Part shown: piece by piece, positions 8,833 to 17,515 of the stretch
Layout: the number at the start of each line of letters is the position of its first letter
How positions within the stretch are numbered: position 1 is the stretch's first letter
Notes under the pieces: generated by a model
The model's input: only the letters and a program-made list of their open reading frames with translations
What the model was told of the DNA's origin: nothing
Databases searched by the model: none
Made by a program: the position numbers and the translations under genes
Origin: an uncultured Sphingorhabdus sp.
GTDB taxonomy: Bacteria > Pseudomonadota > Alphaproteobacteria > Sphingomonadales > Sphingomonadaceae
Direction of reading: 5' to 3'
Length of the DNA stretch: 64,000 bases
Assembly (NCBI GenBank): GCA_937873665.1
Contig: CALMYW010000394.1
Location: forward strand, 951,892 to 1,015,891

Positions 8833-9126
8833 CGTTTTGCTTCCTAGAGCGCCCGACAGCGAAGCGAAAGCCGCAGAATCCTGCATTTCCGGCGGAATTT
8901 TACGCGTCTTGCGTTGATTCGTAATATGTATCTGTAAAATTTATGTTTTTGTTCGATTCTGGCGAGTGCTTGCCGGGTGCTCAGCATAGGCTAGAATCCG
9001 ATTTCATGTAAAAACTCACAACTCACCGCACGACTCCACCAACTCGGCACGAGTCACAATAAAGCGATTCGTCAGCGGCAAATCGCTCTGCTAAGCGCCC
9101 GCCAGCAAATAAAAACGGGGTGGGTC

Positions 9127-10296
9127 GTGTCGCAAATGGCCAAGTTCACCGGTTGGAAAAACCGGGTGGCCGGATGGTTCGTTGATCGTGAGTTTTTCAT
9201 GCGGTCGAACGGGCAAGTCCGGTTCATCAAAATCAGTGCAAAATTGCAGCGCCGGGTCGCAGGAACAATTGCGGGCGTCGTAGGCGTGTGGCTGATCGTT
9301 ACGCTCGGCATGATGATCAATCAGGTTAGCGTGTCGGCAGAGCGCATGATGTTGACTGCCAAGCAGGAAAAGATCGAAACCGCCGAAGAACGCGTCGCCA
9401 AATATCGCGACGATATGGAAGCGGTCGCCAGCGATCTGGAAGCGCGCCAGAAGGTCATGGAAAGCGCATTTGAAGAACATTTTGGTGACATGCCCGCTGC
9501 GGATGCCGCTGCGCCTGCCCAAGGTGAAGCTGCGGAAACCGCAAAGAAAATTGGCCTTGCCGTTCCCGAAGCCGCTCAGCTTGCACAGCTCGAAGCCCGC
9601 CAGATCGCCTTTGCCGAACGCATGACGCAGATTGCCGTGGCGCGGTCGCAAAAAGCCGAAGGTGCAATCCGCCAGTTCGGCCTCAATCCGGACCAGCTCG
9701 CCCGCGAAGCCAAGCAAGGCATGGGCGGCCCTTTCATCCCCTTCTTCGGCAAAAAGCAAAAGCAGGTCCGCGACCCGCGCTTCACCCGCATGCTGACCGC
9801 GCTTGAGCGGATGGAAGCGATGGAGATGGCGCTGGCTGGCATCCCCACCAGCATGCCGGCAGCGGTCGGCCTGATGTCGAGCCGTTTCGGCTATCGCTCC
9901 GATCCCTTCACTGGCAGTGCTGCAATGCATGCTGGCCTTGATTTCAAAGGCCCCATCGGCACCCCGATCCTGGCAGCAGCCGACGGCAAGATCACCTCCG
10001 CCGGATGGCAGGGTGGCTATGGCAATTGCATCGAAATCACCCATGCCAATGGCCTTGTCACCCGCTATGCCCATATGAGCGGCTTTACCGCATCGCTCGG
10101 GCAGGACGTGAAACGCGGCGACCAGATTGGTCGTATGGGTTCAACCGGCCGTTCAACCGGCTCGCATTTGCACTTTGAAGTGCGTATCAACGGGTCCGCT
10201 ATCAACCCGCTTAAATTTCTGGAGGCCAATCCCGATGTTCTCGAAATCCAAGCCGTCGCCGGAAGCCGCACCGGTCGCAGCGACGCAGGGGCGTAA
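9127..10296 (+). CDS. M23 family peptidoglycan endopeptidase, membrane-anchored
   Basis: 389 residues. One transmembrane segment (VAGTIAGVVGVWLIVTLGMM, about residues 40-60) is followed by a periplasmic coiled coil (residues 70-170) and a complete LytM domain at residues 245-360. The zinc ligands are present: MHAGLDFKG (H/D), YAHMSGF, and SHLHFEVR. An active D,D-endopeptidase is therefore expected, unlike the EnvC-like protein at 4922-6070. The bactofilin gene starts inside its last 62 bases. In Caulobacter-type systems such peptidases bind bactofilin filaments to direct local wall remodelling. Confidence 0.92.
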   Translation: MSQMAKFTGWKNRVAGWFVDREFFMRSNGQVRFIKISAKLQRRVAGTIAGVVGVWLIVTLGMMINQVSVSAERMMLTAKQEKIETAEERVAKYRDDMEAVASDLEARQKVMESAFEEHFGDMPAADAAAPAQGEAAETAKKIGLAVPEAAQLAQLEARQIAFAERMTQIAVARSQKAEGAIRQFGLNPDQLAREAKQGMGGPFIPFFGKKQKQVRDPRFTRMLTALERMEAMEMALAGIPTSMPAAVGLMSSRFGYRSDPFTGSAAMHAGLDFKGPIGTPILAAADGKITSAGWQGGYGNCIEITHANGLVTRYAHMSGFTASLGQDVKRGDQIGRMGSTGRSTGSHLHFEVRINGSAINPLKFLEANPDVLEIQAVAGSRTGRSDAGA

Positions 10297-10708
10297 CAGC
10301 ATGCGTGGCGGCGGACATACTTTTTCGGTGATCGCATCGGATGTTGAAATCACCGGTAATCTTTCGGCCAAGGTCGATCTGCATATCGACGGCAAGATCA
10401 ATGGCGATGTCACCTGCGGTTCGCTCGTTCAAGGCGAAGGCAGCGTGATCAGCGGCAAGGTTGTCGCTGAAACCGCGCGGCTTTCGGGCAAGGTCGATGG
10501 TTCAATCGAGGCCGGCGATCTGGTGATTGAGGCAAGCGCACGCATTTCGGGCGATGTTGTCTATCAAAGCCTGACTATCGCACCCGGTGGCATGGTTGAA
10601 GGCAAATTCAAGCATCGTGGCAGCCATGTGCCCAATATCGGCAAGGCGACCATCGACATCAGCAAGACCGATCCGTTGATTTTGGGCGCCGAAACCAAAG
10701 TCGGCTGA
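10235..10708 (+). CDS. bacA: Bactofilin (BacA-type cytoskeletal protein)
   Basis: 157 residues from ATG 10235, set by a strong GGAGG nine bases upstream and the first family-like residues (MFSKSKPSPE). The bactofilin beta-helix runs from about residue 28 to 125, with repeats such as VEITGNLSAKVDLHIDGKI and GDVTCGSLVQGEGSVISGK. Bactofilins polymerise without nucleotide into membrane-bound filaments that localise wall enzymes. The gene overlaps the M23 peptidase by 62 bp in another frame, which ties the two proteins' expression together. Confidence 0.93.
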   Translation: MFSKSKPSPEAAPVAATQGRNSMRGGGHTFSVIASDVEITGNLSAKVDLHIDGKINGDVTCGSLVQGEGSVISGKVVAETARLSGKVDGSIEAGDLVIEASARISGDVVYQSLTIAPGGMVEGKFKHRGSHVPNIGKATIDISKTDPLILGAETKVG

Positions 10709-10719
10709 ACCCCTGTTTT

Positions 10720-10789
10720 CGTCATCCCGAACTTGTTTCGGGATAACAAGCGGCGGTTCGTTATCCTGAAACAAGTTCAGGATGACGAT
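10720..10789. repeat. REP-type inverted pair, probable bidirectional terminator
   Basis: CGTCATCCCGAACTTGTTTC from 10720 is answered by GAAACAAGTTCAGGATGACG ending at 10789, with nearly full complementarity over about 27 bp and a 13-15 base centre. Each arm also folds on itself (TCCCGAAC/GTTTCGGGA). It lies exactly between the convergent bactofilin and PLP-decarboxylase genes, where a terminator is needed. Such REP units recur in sphingomonad genomes. Confidence 0.7.
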
Positions 10790-10800
10790 GCGTTCTTTAA

Positions 10801-12042
10801 TTAGACCAGCATCTCCAGCGCAGCCCCCTGGCCGAGGAAATTGGCCGGGCTTGCGCTCGCCCCATAGGCCCCGGCACAGAATATCGCGATCAGATCGCCG
10901 ACCTCAGCGTGCGGCAGCAGCGCATTGTCAGACAGCCGGTCAAGCGGGGTGCACAGACACCCGACCACCGATTGCACCTCGTCGGCAGGCGCATCGAAGC
11001 GCGACGCGATCGCTACCGGATAGTTGCGGCGGATGACGGTGCCGAAATTGCCCGACGCCGCCAATTGGTGATGCAAGCCGCCGTCGGTGACGAGGAAAGT
11101 CTCGCCATGGCTGACCTTGCGGTCAATCACGCGGGACAGATAGACCCCCGCTTCGCCGACCAGATAGCGGCCCAGTTCGATGCAGAAATGCGTGTCTTTC
11201 AGGATAGCGGGCAAGGCCGACAGCGCCTGTCCCAATGCGCCGCCGACGGCGTCCAGATCAAAGGCGGTATCGCCCGGAAAATAGGGAATGCCAAAACCGC
11301 CGCCGAGATTGACCATAGGAGGTGCAGCACCCGCCGCCTCCGCCAGTTCCGCTGCAAGTCCCAGCGTTTGCGCCTGCATCGCTATGATCGCCTCTGCATC
11401 AAGCGCTTGCGACCCCGCATAGATATGGAAACCGCGCCAGTCGGCACCTGCCGCGATGATGCGTTGCACCAAAACAGGCACCCGTTCGGCATCGACGCCG
11501 AAGGGCTTCGCGCCACCGCCCATTTTCATGCCGCTGCCTTTGAGGTCGAAACTGGGGTTCACCCGCACGGCGATTTTGGGCGCGACGCCCATTCGCTCGC
11601 CTATCGCGAAAGCCCGCTCTGCCTCGCCCTCTGACTCACAGTTGAGCGTGACACCGTTCGCAATCGCAAACTCCAGCTCACGGTCACGCTTGCCGGGGCC
11701 GGCAAAGCTGATCTTTTCGGCAGCGACGCCCGCGTCGAGCGCGAGTTTCAACTCCCCACCCGATGCAACATCAAACCCGTCGACCCGGCCCTTCATCCAG
11801 CCGAGCAAAGGCGCAAACGGGTTGGCCTTCATCGCATAATGGATGCCGAGTCGATCCGGCATCGCCGCGCGTAGTTCGCCGATCCGCGCCTCCAGCGCCG
11901 AAGTTGAATAGACGAACAGCGGTGTGTCCCCTGCCTCCGCAACGAGCGCAGAGGCTGTCCTGCCGCCGACAGCCAGTTCACCATCGATCGTTTCGAAATA
12001 GGGTGGAATCGGCCCGGTTGGCTTGGCTTTCACTTCGCTCAT
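10801..12042 (-). CDS. PLP-dependent decarboxylase, exosortase A system-associated
   Basis: 413 residues of the alanine-racemase-fold (group III/IV) amino acid decarboxylase family, related to diaminopimelate decarboxylase. The PLP lysine is in IHYAMKANPF, the histidine block is FHIYAGSQ, and the phosphate loop is NLGGGFGIPY. The match is to the version found in exosortase-A/exopolysaccharide loci (TIGR03099 type), supported by the neighbouring AMP ligase, ACP and hydrolases. Its ATG overlaps the ligase stop (ATGA). It may supply an amine or amino acid for a surface polymer; the substrate is unknown. Confidence 0.85.
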   Translation of the reverse strand: MSEVKAKPTGPIPPYFETIDGELAVGGRTASALVAEAGDTPLFVYSTSALEARIGELRAAMPDRLGIHYAMKANPFAPLLGWMKGRVDGFDVASGGELKLALDAGVAAEKISFAGPGKRDRELEFAIANGVTLNCESEGEAERAFAIGERMGVAPKIAVRVNPSFDLKGSGMKMGGGAKPFGVDAERVPVLVQRIIAAGADWRGFHIYAGSQALDAEAIIAMQAQTLGLAAELAEAAGAAPPMVNLGGGFGIPYFPGDTAFDLDAVGGALGQALSALPAILKDTHFCIELGRYLVGEAGVYLSRVIDRKVSHGETFLVTDGGLHHQLAASGNFGTVIRRNYPVAIASRFDAPADEVQSVVGCLCTPLDRLSDNALLPHAEVGDLIAIFCAGAYGASASPANFLGQGAALEMLV

Positions 12043-13562
12043 GCCGCCAACCTATCCTTCAGCCCGTCCCTGTCCAGCTTGCCATTGGCATTTTTGGGAA
12101 ATTCTTCGAGCCAGACATAATCAGCAGGTTGCATGAAATTGGGCAGCGCGGCCTTCATATGCGCCATCAGCGCGGCCTCTTCCGCTTTGCCATTTGCCCG
12201 CACAAACAGCACAATCGCTTCGCCCAGCCGCTCATCCTTGCGACCGAGCGCGCAGGCCTCTGCGACCAATCCGCTTTCGATGGCGGCTTCCTCCACCTCG
12301 GTGGGCGAGACCCGGTTGCCGCTGGTTTTGATCATTGCATCGTCGCGCCCGACAAAATAGAGCAGGCCATCCGCGTCGCGCCACACAGTATCGCCCGACC
12401 ACACCGCCATCCCGCCATAGCGGGAGAAGGCTGGCGCGGGCTTATAACGCAGCGCGGTGCGCTCCGCGTCTTGCCAATAGCCTTGCGCCACCAGCGGCCC
12501 TGCATGGACCAGTTCGCCATGTTCTTCCGGCGCAGCCTCGCTGCCATCCTTTGCGACGACCATGATTTCGGCATAGGGAATGGCTTTACCCATGCTGGTC
12601 GGATTGGCGTCGATCAGCGACGGATCGAGATAGGTTGAGCGGAAAGCCTCGGTCAGCCCATACATCGCGTAAATATCCGTCGTCGTGCCGAATATCCCGC
12701 GCAGCGCCTTGACCAGCGAGGGCGTCAGCGCGCCGCCGCTGTTGGTCAGGCGGCGCATCGCCGCGGTCGCTTCCATGGGCCAGTCCTGCTCGACCAGTTG
12801 AACCCAGAGCGGAGGCACGGCGGCGAGGGTGGTGACACCGTGCTTGGCACAGGCCTTGATTACATCACGCGGCGTTAGATAGTCCAATGGCACCACACAG
12901 CCGCCCGCCTGCCAGGTGGAGAGCAGCTGGTTCTGGCCATAGTCAAAACTGAGCGGGAGCACTGCGAGGGTCACATCGTCCGCTGCCAGCTTGAGGTAAC
13001 TCGCCACACTGACAGCACCAATTGCCAGATTGGCGTGGCTGAGCATCACCCCCTTGGGCCGCCCTGTCGATCCGCTGGTGTAAAGGATCGCAGCAAGCCC
13101 GTTGGTATCGATATCGGCAGGGAGCGGCGGCATGACGTCGCCAGGCTGGTCGATTGCGGAGAGGATTTCGCTTTCATCGAGCAGCAGTGCACCGTCCGGC
13201 ACGTCACCCGCACCCAATTGTCCAGCCCGCGCCTTCGCGGTCAGCAATGCCTTCGCCCCGCTATCGCCCAATATATGCTTAACCTGCGCAGGCTTGAGCA
13301 GCGGGTTGATCGGCACATGCACCAGCCCTGCGCGAACCGCCGCAAGCGGCATCAGGCAGGCCAGTTCGGTTTTGGGCAGCCAGGTGGCGATCCTGTCCCC
13401 CGCTGTAAAATCATGTGCGGCCAATGTCGCGGCCAGCCGACCGATACGATGATTTAACTCCTGATAACTATAGACCTTGTCCTTGAAGCGTAGCGCAGGT
13501 GCATCGACTGCCCCGCGAAGCGCGAGGTGATCGAGCGGAAAGGCTGGCAAATCGTCAGTCAT
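12039..13562 (-). CDS. Acyl-CoA ligase (AMP-forming), exosortase A system-associated
   Basis: 507 residues from ATG 13562 (an ATG at 13577 is equally open). ANL-superfamily motifs are clear: the phosphate loop ILYTSGSTGRPKGV, the A5-type MYGLTEAFRSTY, GDTVWRDADGLLYFVGR, and the catalytic lysine region KNANGKLDRDGLK. It adenylates a carboxylate and probably loads the carrier protein encoded at 14649. It belongs to the ligase type seen in exosortase-A gene sets (TIGR03098). It is coupled to the downstream decarboxylase and divergent from the FemAB-like gene over fewer than 50 bp. Confidence 0.87.
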   Translation of the reverse strand: MTDDLPAFPLDHLALRGAVDAPALRFKDKVYSYQELNHRIGRLAATLAAHDFTAGDRIATWLPKTELACLMPLAAVRAGLVHVPINPLLKPAQVKHILGDSGAKALLTAKARAGQLGAGDVPDGALLLDESEILSAIDQPGDVMPPLPADIDTNGLAAILYTSGSTGRPKGVMLSHANLAIGAVSVASYLKLAADDVTLAVLPLSFDYGQNQLLSTWQAGGCVVPLDYLTPRDVIKACAKHGVTTLAAVPPLWVQLVEQDWPMEATAAMRRLTNSGGALTPSLVKALRGIFGTTTDIYAMYGLTEAFRSTYLDPSLIDANPTSMGKAIPYAEIMVVAKDGSEAAPEEHGELVHAGPLVAQGYWQDAERTALRYKPAPAFSRYGGMAVWSGDTVWRDADGLLYFVGRDDAMIKTSGNRVSPTEVEEAAIESGLVAEACALGRKDERLGEAIVLFVRANGKAEEAALMAHMKAALPNFMQPADYVWLEEFPKNANGKLDRDGLKDRLAA

Positions 13563-13605
13563 TGGGTCAAAAGTCACTGGGTAAAGGGTTAATCGGGGGC
13601 GATAA

Positions 13606-14631
13606 TTGGCAGTTAAGTGTGAATATCACGATAATTTCCTGACTGCGCAAGCTGCCGCCGCCGGTGCGCTTGACCGCGAAGCGCAGCCCTGCCTGTTTGA
13701 TCGGCTCGACTGGCTCGAAAGCCTGCACCGCATCGCGTTGCGCGACAAGACCCCAGCCTTGCTGCAAGCCTGTGGCGGCGACGCGCAAGGCTGGCTGCCG
13801 CTGATGCAGGCAGAAAGCGGCCATCTGGTCGCGCTGGCCAACTGGTATAATTTCACCTGGCGGCCCATTTTTGCGAATGCCGAGAGCGAAGTCGAACGGA
13901 TGGCCTTGCTAAGGCTGCTTGCCAAGCAGGCCAAATCGCATGCCCGTCGGCTTACCTTGTCGCCTGTACCCGATGAGGAAGGCAGCGCGAGCGCACTTGA
14001 AGCCGCGTTCAGAACGGCGGGCTGGTCGGTTTTCCGGGAGATTTGCGATCAGAACCACATACTCGAGGTCAAAGGCCGCAGCTTCGATGCCTATTGGGAG
14101 ACCCGCCCCAGCCGCCTCAAAAACACTGTCAAGCGCAAGGGCAAGACAGGAGTGGTGACCATCCGCATCGACAGCGAATATGAACCGGAAAGCTGGCGCG
14201 ATTATGAGCGGGTTTATGCGCGCAGCTGGAAGCCCGAAGAAGGCAGCCCCGAATTTCTGCGCCAGATTGCCGAGCGCGAAAGCGTCGCCGGGGCGCTACG
14301 GCTGGGCCTTGCCTATATCGACGGACAGCCGGTCGCGGCGCAATTCTGGACGGTCGAAAACGGGGCGGCGCTCATTCACAAGCTCGCGCATGACGAGCGG
14401 CATATGCAGGCTTCACCCGGGACACTGTTATCGGCAGCCTTGTTCCAGCATGTCATCGACGTGGATCGCGTCGACCTTATTGATTTCGGCACCGGCAACG
14501 ATGCCTATAAGGCCGAATGGATGGAGGATGTGCGCGACCGTTACCGGCTCGAGATGTTCTGGCCGAACCATCCCGCCAACTGGCCGCACATTGCCATCCG
14601 CAAATGGCGCGCCTATCGCGCCTCTAACTGA
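13606..14631 (+). CDS. FemAB-like GNAT acyltransferase, exosortase/PEP-CTERM-associated
   Basis: 341 residues starting at TTG 13606 after a GGGGGCGA ribosome site. The C-terminal half carries the FemAB/GNAT core with DAYWETRPSRLKNTVKRK (substrate lid), LRLGLAYIDGQPVAAQFW and VDLIDFGTGNDAYKAEW. This family occurs in exopolysaccharide loci tied to the exosortase A system. It probably transfers an acyl or aminoacyl group in the cytosol. It begins a four-gene plus-strand operon with an ACP and two hydrolases. Confidence 0.8.
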   Translation: MAVKCEYHDNFLTAQAAAAGALDREAQPCLFDRLDWLESLHRIALRDKTPALLQACGGDAQGWLPLMQAESGHLVALANWYNFTWRPIFANAESEVERMALLRLLAKQAKSHARRLTLSPVPDEEGSASALEAAFRTAGWSVFREICDQNHILEVKGRSFDAYWETRPSRLKNTVKRKGKTGVVTIRIDSEYEPESWRDYERVYARSWKPEEGSPEFLRQIAERESVAGALRLGLAYIDGQPVAAQFWTVENGAALIHKLAHDERHMQASPGTLLSAALFQHVIDVDRVDLIDFGTGNDAYKAEWMEDVRDRYRLEMFWPNHPANWPHIAIRKWRAYRASN

Positions 14632-14648
14632 CCAAGAAGAGAGAAGAG

Positions 14649-14918
14649 ATGCCTTTCGTTCCTGACAGCGTTGAAACCACGATCCGCGAACTGCTTGTCG
14701 ATGTCCTCGGCGTTGCGCCTGCCACCGTTGCCGCGATGACCGACGATACACCGCTGTTCGGCGCACTGCCCGAGCTCGATTCGATGGCAGTGGCGGGGCT
14801 TCTCACTGAAATGGAAGACCGGCTCGACATCATGATCGATGATGATGATATCGATGGGGATCTGTTCGAAAGTTTTGGTAGCCTGGTCACTTTTGCAAAG
14901 GCCAAGGTCGGGGAGTGA
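14649..14918 (+). CDS. Acyl carrier protein, exosortase A-associated
   Basis: 89 residues, acidic, with the phosphopantetheine attachment serine in PELDSMAVAGLL (about residue 41) and helix pattern of an acyl carrier protein. It differs from housekeeping AcpP (ELDSM rather than DSLD with its usual flanks). Position between the FemAB-like transferase and the exosortase-associated hydrolases suggests it carries the acyl group activated by the ligase at 12039-13562. Its TGA overlaps the next gene's GTG. Confidence 0.85.
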   Translation: MPFVPDSVETTIRELLVDVLGVAPATVAAMTDDTPLFGALPELDSMAVAGLLTEMEDRLDIMIDDDDIDGDLFESFGSLVTFAKAKVGE

Positions 14919-15610
14919 GCCTGCGCCCCGAATATCGGACCTACCATTTTGCTGGGCATGACGAGCATGTCTTGTGTTTTGGCGCGGAAGCATCGCGGCA
15001 AATACTGATAATTCCCCCGCTGTTCGACGAAATGAACCGGTGCCGAAGGATGCTGGTGCAGGCGATGCGCGGGCTGGCAGAGCGCCGCACGGGCAGTTTT
15101 CTGCTCGATCTTCCGGGCTGCAACGAGAGCCTAGCAGCGCTTGAAAACCAAAACCTTTCAACATGGCGCGAGGCGGTTAGCACTGCCGCTGCGCAACTGG
15201 GTGCAACACACATCGCTTCCTTGCGCGGTGGTGCACTGGTTGACGATGGCGCGCCGAATCTGCCGCACTGGCGACTGACCCCTGCCAAGGGTTCCAGCCT
15301 GCTGAAGACGATGATCCGCACCCGCATTGCCGGCGACAAGGAAGCGGATAAAACGACCAGCGAAGCGGGGTTGATGGAGGCTGCGAAGACCGGGCCCATC
15401 GAGCTCGCGGGCAATATGCTGGGCCCCGCGATGGTGGAGGAACTTGCAAGCACCGAGCCTGCCGAAGTCGCGCAACTGAGACTACGCGCCTTGGGGCAGG
15501 ACATCGCCGGCTCCACGTTGTGGCTCCGCGCCGAGCCGCAGGATGATCCCGCCATGTCCGCCGCAATCGCCGCCGACCTCGATAAATGGAGCGCCTCATG
15601 CGGCGGCTGA
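14915..15610 (+). CDS. Alpha/beta hydrolase 2, exosortase A system-associated
   Basis: 231 residues from GTG 14915, overlapping the ACP stop (GTGA). The pattern IIPPLFDEMNRCRRMLVQAM and FLLDLPGCNESLAAL fits the TIGR03101-type hydrolase of exosortase-A loci, an alpha/beta fold. The expected nucleophile elbow is weak here (IASLRGGALV has no GxSxG), so catalysis is doubtful. The function in polymer assembly is not known. It overlaps the paralogous hydrolase 1 gene at its 3' end. Confidence 0.7.
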   Translation: MSLRPEYRTYHFAGHDEHVLCFGAEASRQILIIPPLFDEMNRCRRMLVQAMRGLAERRTGSFLLDLPGCNESLAALENQNLSTWREAVSTAAAQLGATHIASLRGGALVDDGAPNLPHWRLTPAKGSSLLKTMIRTRIAGDKEADKTTSEAGLMEAAKTGPIELAGNMLGPAMVEELASTEPAEVAQLRLRALGQDIAGSTLWLRAEPQDDPAMSAAIAADLDKWSASCGG

Positions 15611-16410
15611 TGGGCTTTGACTGCGAAAGTGCGTGGTGTGCCGCAACGCTCGATGAGGGTGACAAGACCACCGGTCTGCTGATCGTCAGCGGCGGCAATG
15701 AAATCCGCAGCGGTGCGCATGCCGGACAAGCGGCACTGGCCGCGCATGTCGCCGCTTTGGGCTATCCGGTGTTTCGCTATGACCGGCGCGGCGTTGGCGA
15801 GAGCGAAGGCGAAAATCGCGGCTTCGAAAGCAGCGCGGCGGATATTGCAGCTGCAGTCGTTGCGTTCCGGGCGCAAGCGCCGCATATCCAGCGGATCGTT
15901 GCCTTTGGCAATTGCGATGCCGCAAGTTCGCTCGCCCTCTTCCATGCGGGATTGCCTATCGATCACCTCGTACTCGCCAATCCATGGGTGATTGAGGCGG
16001 GCCCCGAAGCGGATGCATCCGCGCCACTTTCAGCGGCCACAATCCGCGCCCGCTATTGGGCGAGGCTCAAAAATCCGCGCAGCCTGATTGACCTGCTCTC
16101 CGGCAAGATCGACCTAAGGAAACTGGCGGGCGGTCTTGCACGTGCAGCGCAGAAAGAGGCGCCGACCGGTCTGGCCCGACGAATAGCTAGCGCGCTTTCA
16201 ACCAGTGACGCGCCGCTGACGATATTGCTCGCCAGCCGTGACAACACAGCGATGGCCTTCATGGCGGCGTGGAAGGGCAGCGACTTCGATGACGTGCGTG
16301 GTCGAGGCGATATCGACGTGCAGACTTTGGACAGCGCATCGCACAGCTTTGCCGATGCGGATTCCAAGGTGTGGCTACGGGAGCAGATAGAAGCGGCGTT
16401 GGTAGCTTAG
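15598..16410 (+). CDS. Alpha/beta hydrolase 1, exosortase A system-associated
   Basis: 270 residues from ATG 15598, chosen for GGAG six bases upstream; it overlaps the previous stop by 13 bp. The start GLLIVSGGNEIRSGAHAGQA and FRYDRRGVGESEG are typical of the TIGR03100-type hydrolase. The nucleophile position reads VAFGNCDAAS, with Cys where most alpha/beta hydrolases have Ser, and a C-terminal His is in SASHSFADAD. A serine/cysteine hydrolase or transferase role on the carrier-bound acyl group is inferred. It is the last gene of the operon. Confidence 0.8.
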   Translation: MRRLMGFDCESAWCAATLDEGDKTTGLLIVSGGNEIRSGAHAGQAALAAHVAALGYPVFRYDRRGVGESEGENRGFESSAADIAAAVVAFRAQAPHIQRIVAFGNCDAASSLALFHAGLPIDHLVLANPWVIEAGPEADASAPLSAATIRARYWARLKNPRSLIDLLSGKIDLRKLAGGLARAAQKEAPTGLARRIASALSTSDAPLTILLASRDNTAMAFMAAWKGSDFDDVRGRGDIDVQTLDSASHSFADADSKVWLREQIEAALVA

Positions 16411-16431
16411 AATTCTTTCTCAACACCGCAG

Positions 16432-16503
16432 CCCTGAGCCTGTCGAAGGGCGCCCATCAGCAACAGCACAAACCTCTCGGCGTGCTTCGACAGGCTCAGC
16501 ACT
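16432..16503. repeat. Inverted repeat of the TGAGCCTGTCGAAG type
   Basis: CCCTGAGCCTGTCGAAGGG (from 16432) and GCTTCGACAGGCTCAGC (from 16484) are inverted copies about 33 bases apart. This palindromic motif is a well-known dispersed repeat in proteobacterial chromosomes. It lies between convergent genes (hydrolase 1 and the HupE/UreJ protein), where it can act as a terminator. Confidence 0.7.
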
Positions 16504-16537
16504 ACGGTGCTGCCTAAACGAATGAGCTTCAAAAAGC

Positions 16538-17515
16538 CTAAGCGAAGGTGCGTTCGATGAACCAGAAGGCCGAAATCGTGCCTATGCCATAAGCGGCAAT
16601 CTGCAATGCCGGATGCATGAGGGCCGCAGCAAAGCGGCGAAGCAGTTCGAGCAGCGCGAGCGACAGCGCGACAATCACCAGCTGCCCCGCTTCAACACCC
16701 AGATTGAAGGTCAGTAAGGCGGTCGGCACATCGCTTTCGGGCAGACCGATTTCATTCAGGGCGCCTGCAAAACCGAAGCCGTGCAGCAGGCCGAACCCGA
16801 AAGCGACCACCCAGGGAATCCGTTCCGAAAGGCGCGGCTGATCGGGTCGCTTCTTCACAATCTCGACCGCAAGGAACAGGATCGACAGCGCAATCACACT
16901 TTCCACCGGACGTTGCGGCAGGCCGAGAAAGCCCAATGTCGTACCGATCAAGGTGATCGAATGCGCCACGGTGAAGGCTGTCACCGCTTTGGCAATCGTC
17001 CAGAACCCACTGAGCAGAAGGACGAGCGACACAACGAACAGCAAATGATCATATCCGAACAGGATATGTTCGACGCCTGTTACGAAATAGGTGCGCGCGA
17101 CCTGCCAACGATCAGGTTTCGCCTTGATCTCCGCATTTGGCTCGGCGGGTGTCAGGCGCAACGCCTGCACCGGCCGGCCCAATGGCTGGACGCGCACGAG
17201 CACATCGGTTTGTGACGCTTCGAAATTCGAGAGGCCGATGGACTTGCCCGAGACATCGCTCCGGCAGGCAACCGCAGAAGTTGTGACCAGCGAGATGCCG
17301 GAAATTTCGCGGCTTGGTTCTCCCGTAACTTTGCAGCCCGTGGGAAGCAGCGGCTGGGTCTGCGGCGTCAGACCGCCGCGCATCGGCGCCTTCCACACCA
17401 GTGTCCACGCACCCGGTGTCTTCTCAGTGAATTCGAGATAGCCGGGGCGCAGCTCATCGGCCTGCAACGGTGCCGACAGCAACAGCCCGACAAGTAACAA
17501 CAAGACGCGGATCAC
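16538..17515 (-). CDS. HupE/UreJ family membrane protein
   Basis: 325 residues from GTG 17515, which overlaps the PPIase stop as GTGA and places a signal peptide (VLLLLVGLLLSAPLQA) at the very N terminus. A periplasmic beta-rich domain (residues 20-160) is followed by about six transmembrane segments with the HupE/UreJ pattern (GVEHILFGYDHLLFVVSL, TVAHSITLIGT, GLLHGFGFAGAL). HupE/UreJ proteins are linked to nickel or other metal uptake; this two-domain form has no proven substrate. The coupled parvulin gene suggests a shared envelope task. Confidence 0.85.
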   Translation of the reverse strand: MIRVLLLLVGLLLSAPLQADELRPGYLEFTEKTPGAWTLVWKAPMRGGLTPQTQPLLPTGCKVTGEPSREISGISLVTTSAVACRSDVSGKSIGLSNFEASQTDVLVRVQPLGRPVQALRLTPAEPNAEIKAKPDRWQVARTYFVTGVEHILFGYDHLLFVVSLVLLLSGFWTIAKAVTAFTVAHSITLIGTTLGFLGLPQRPVESVIALSILFLAVEIVKKRPDQPRLSERIPWVVAFGFGLLHGFGFAGALNEIGLPESDVPTALLTFNLGVEAGQLVIVALSLALLELLRRFAAALMHPALQIAAYGIGTISAFWFIERTFA

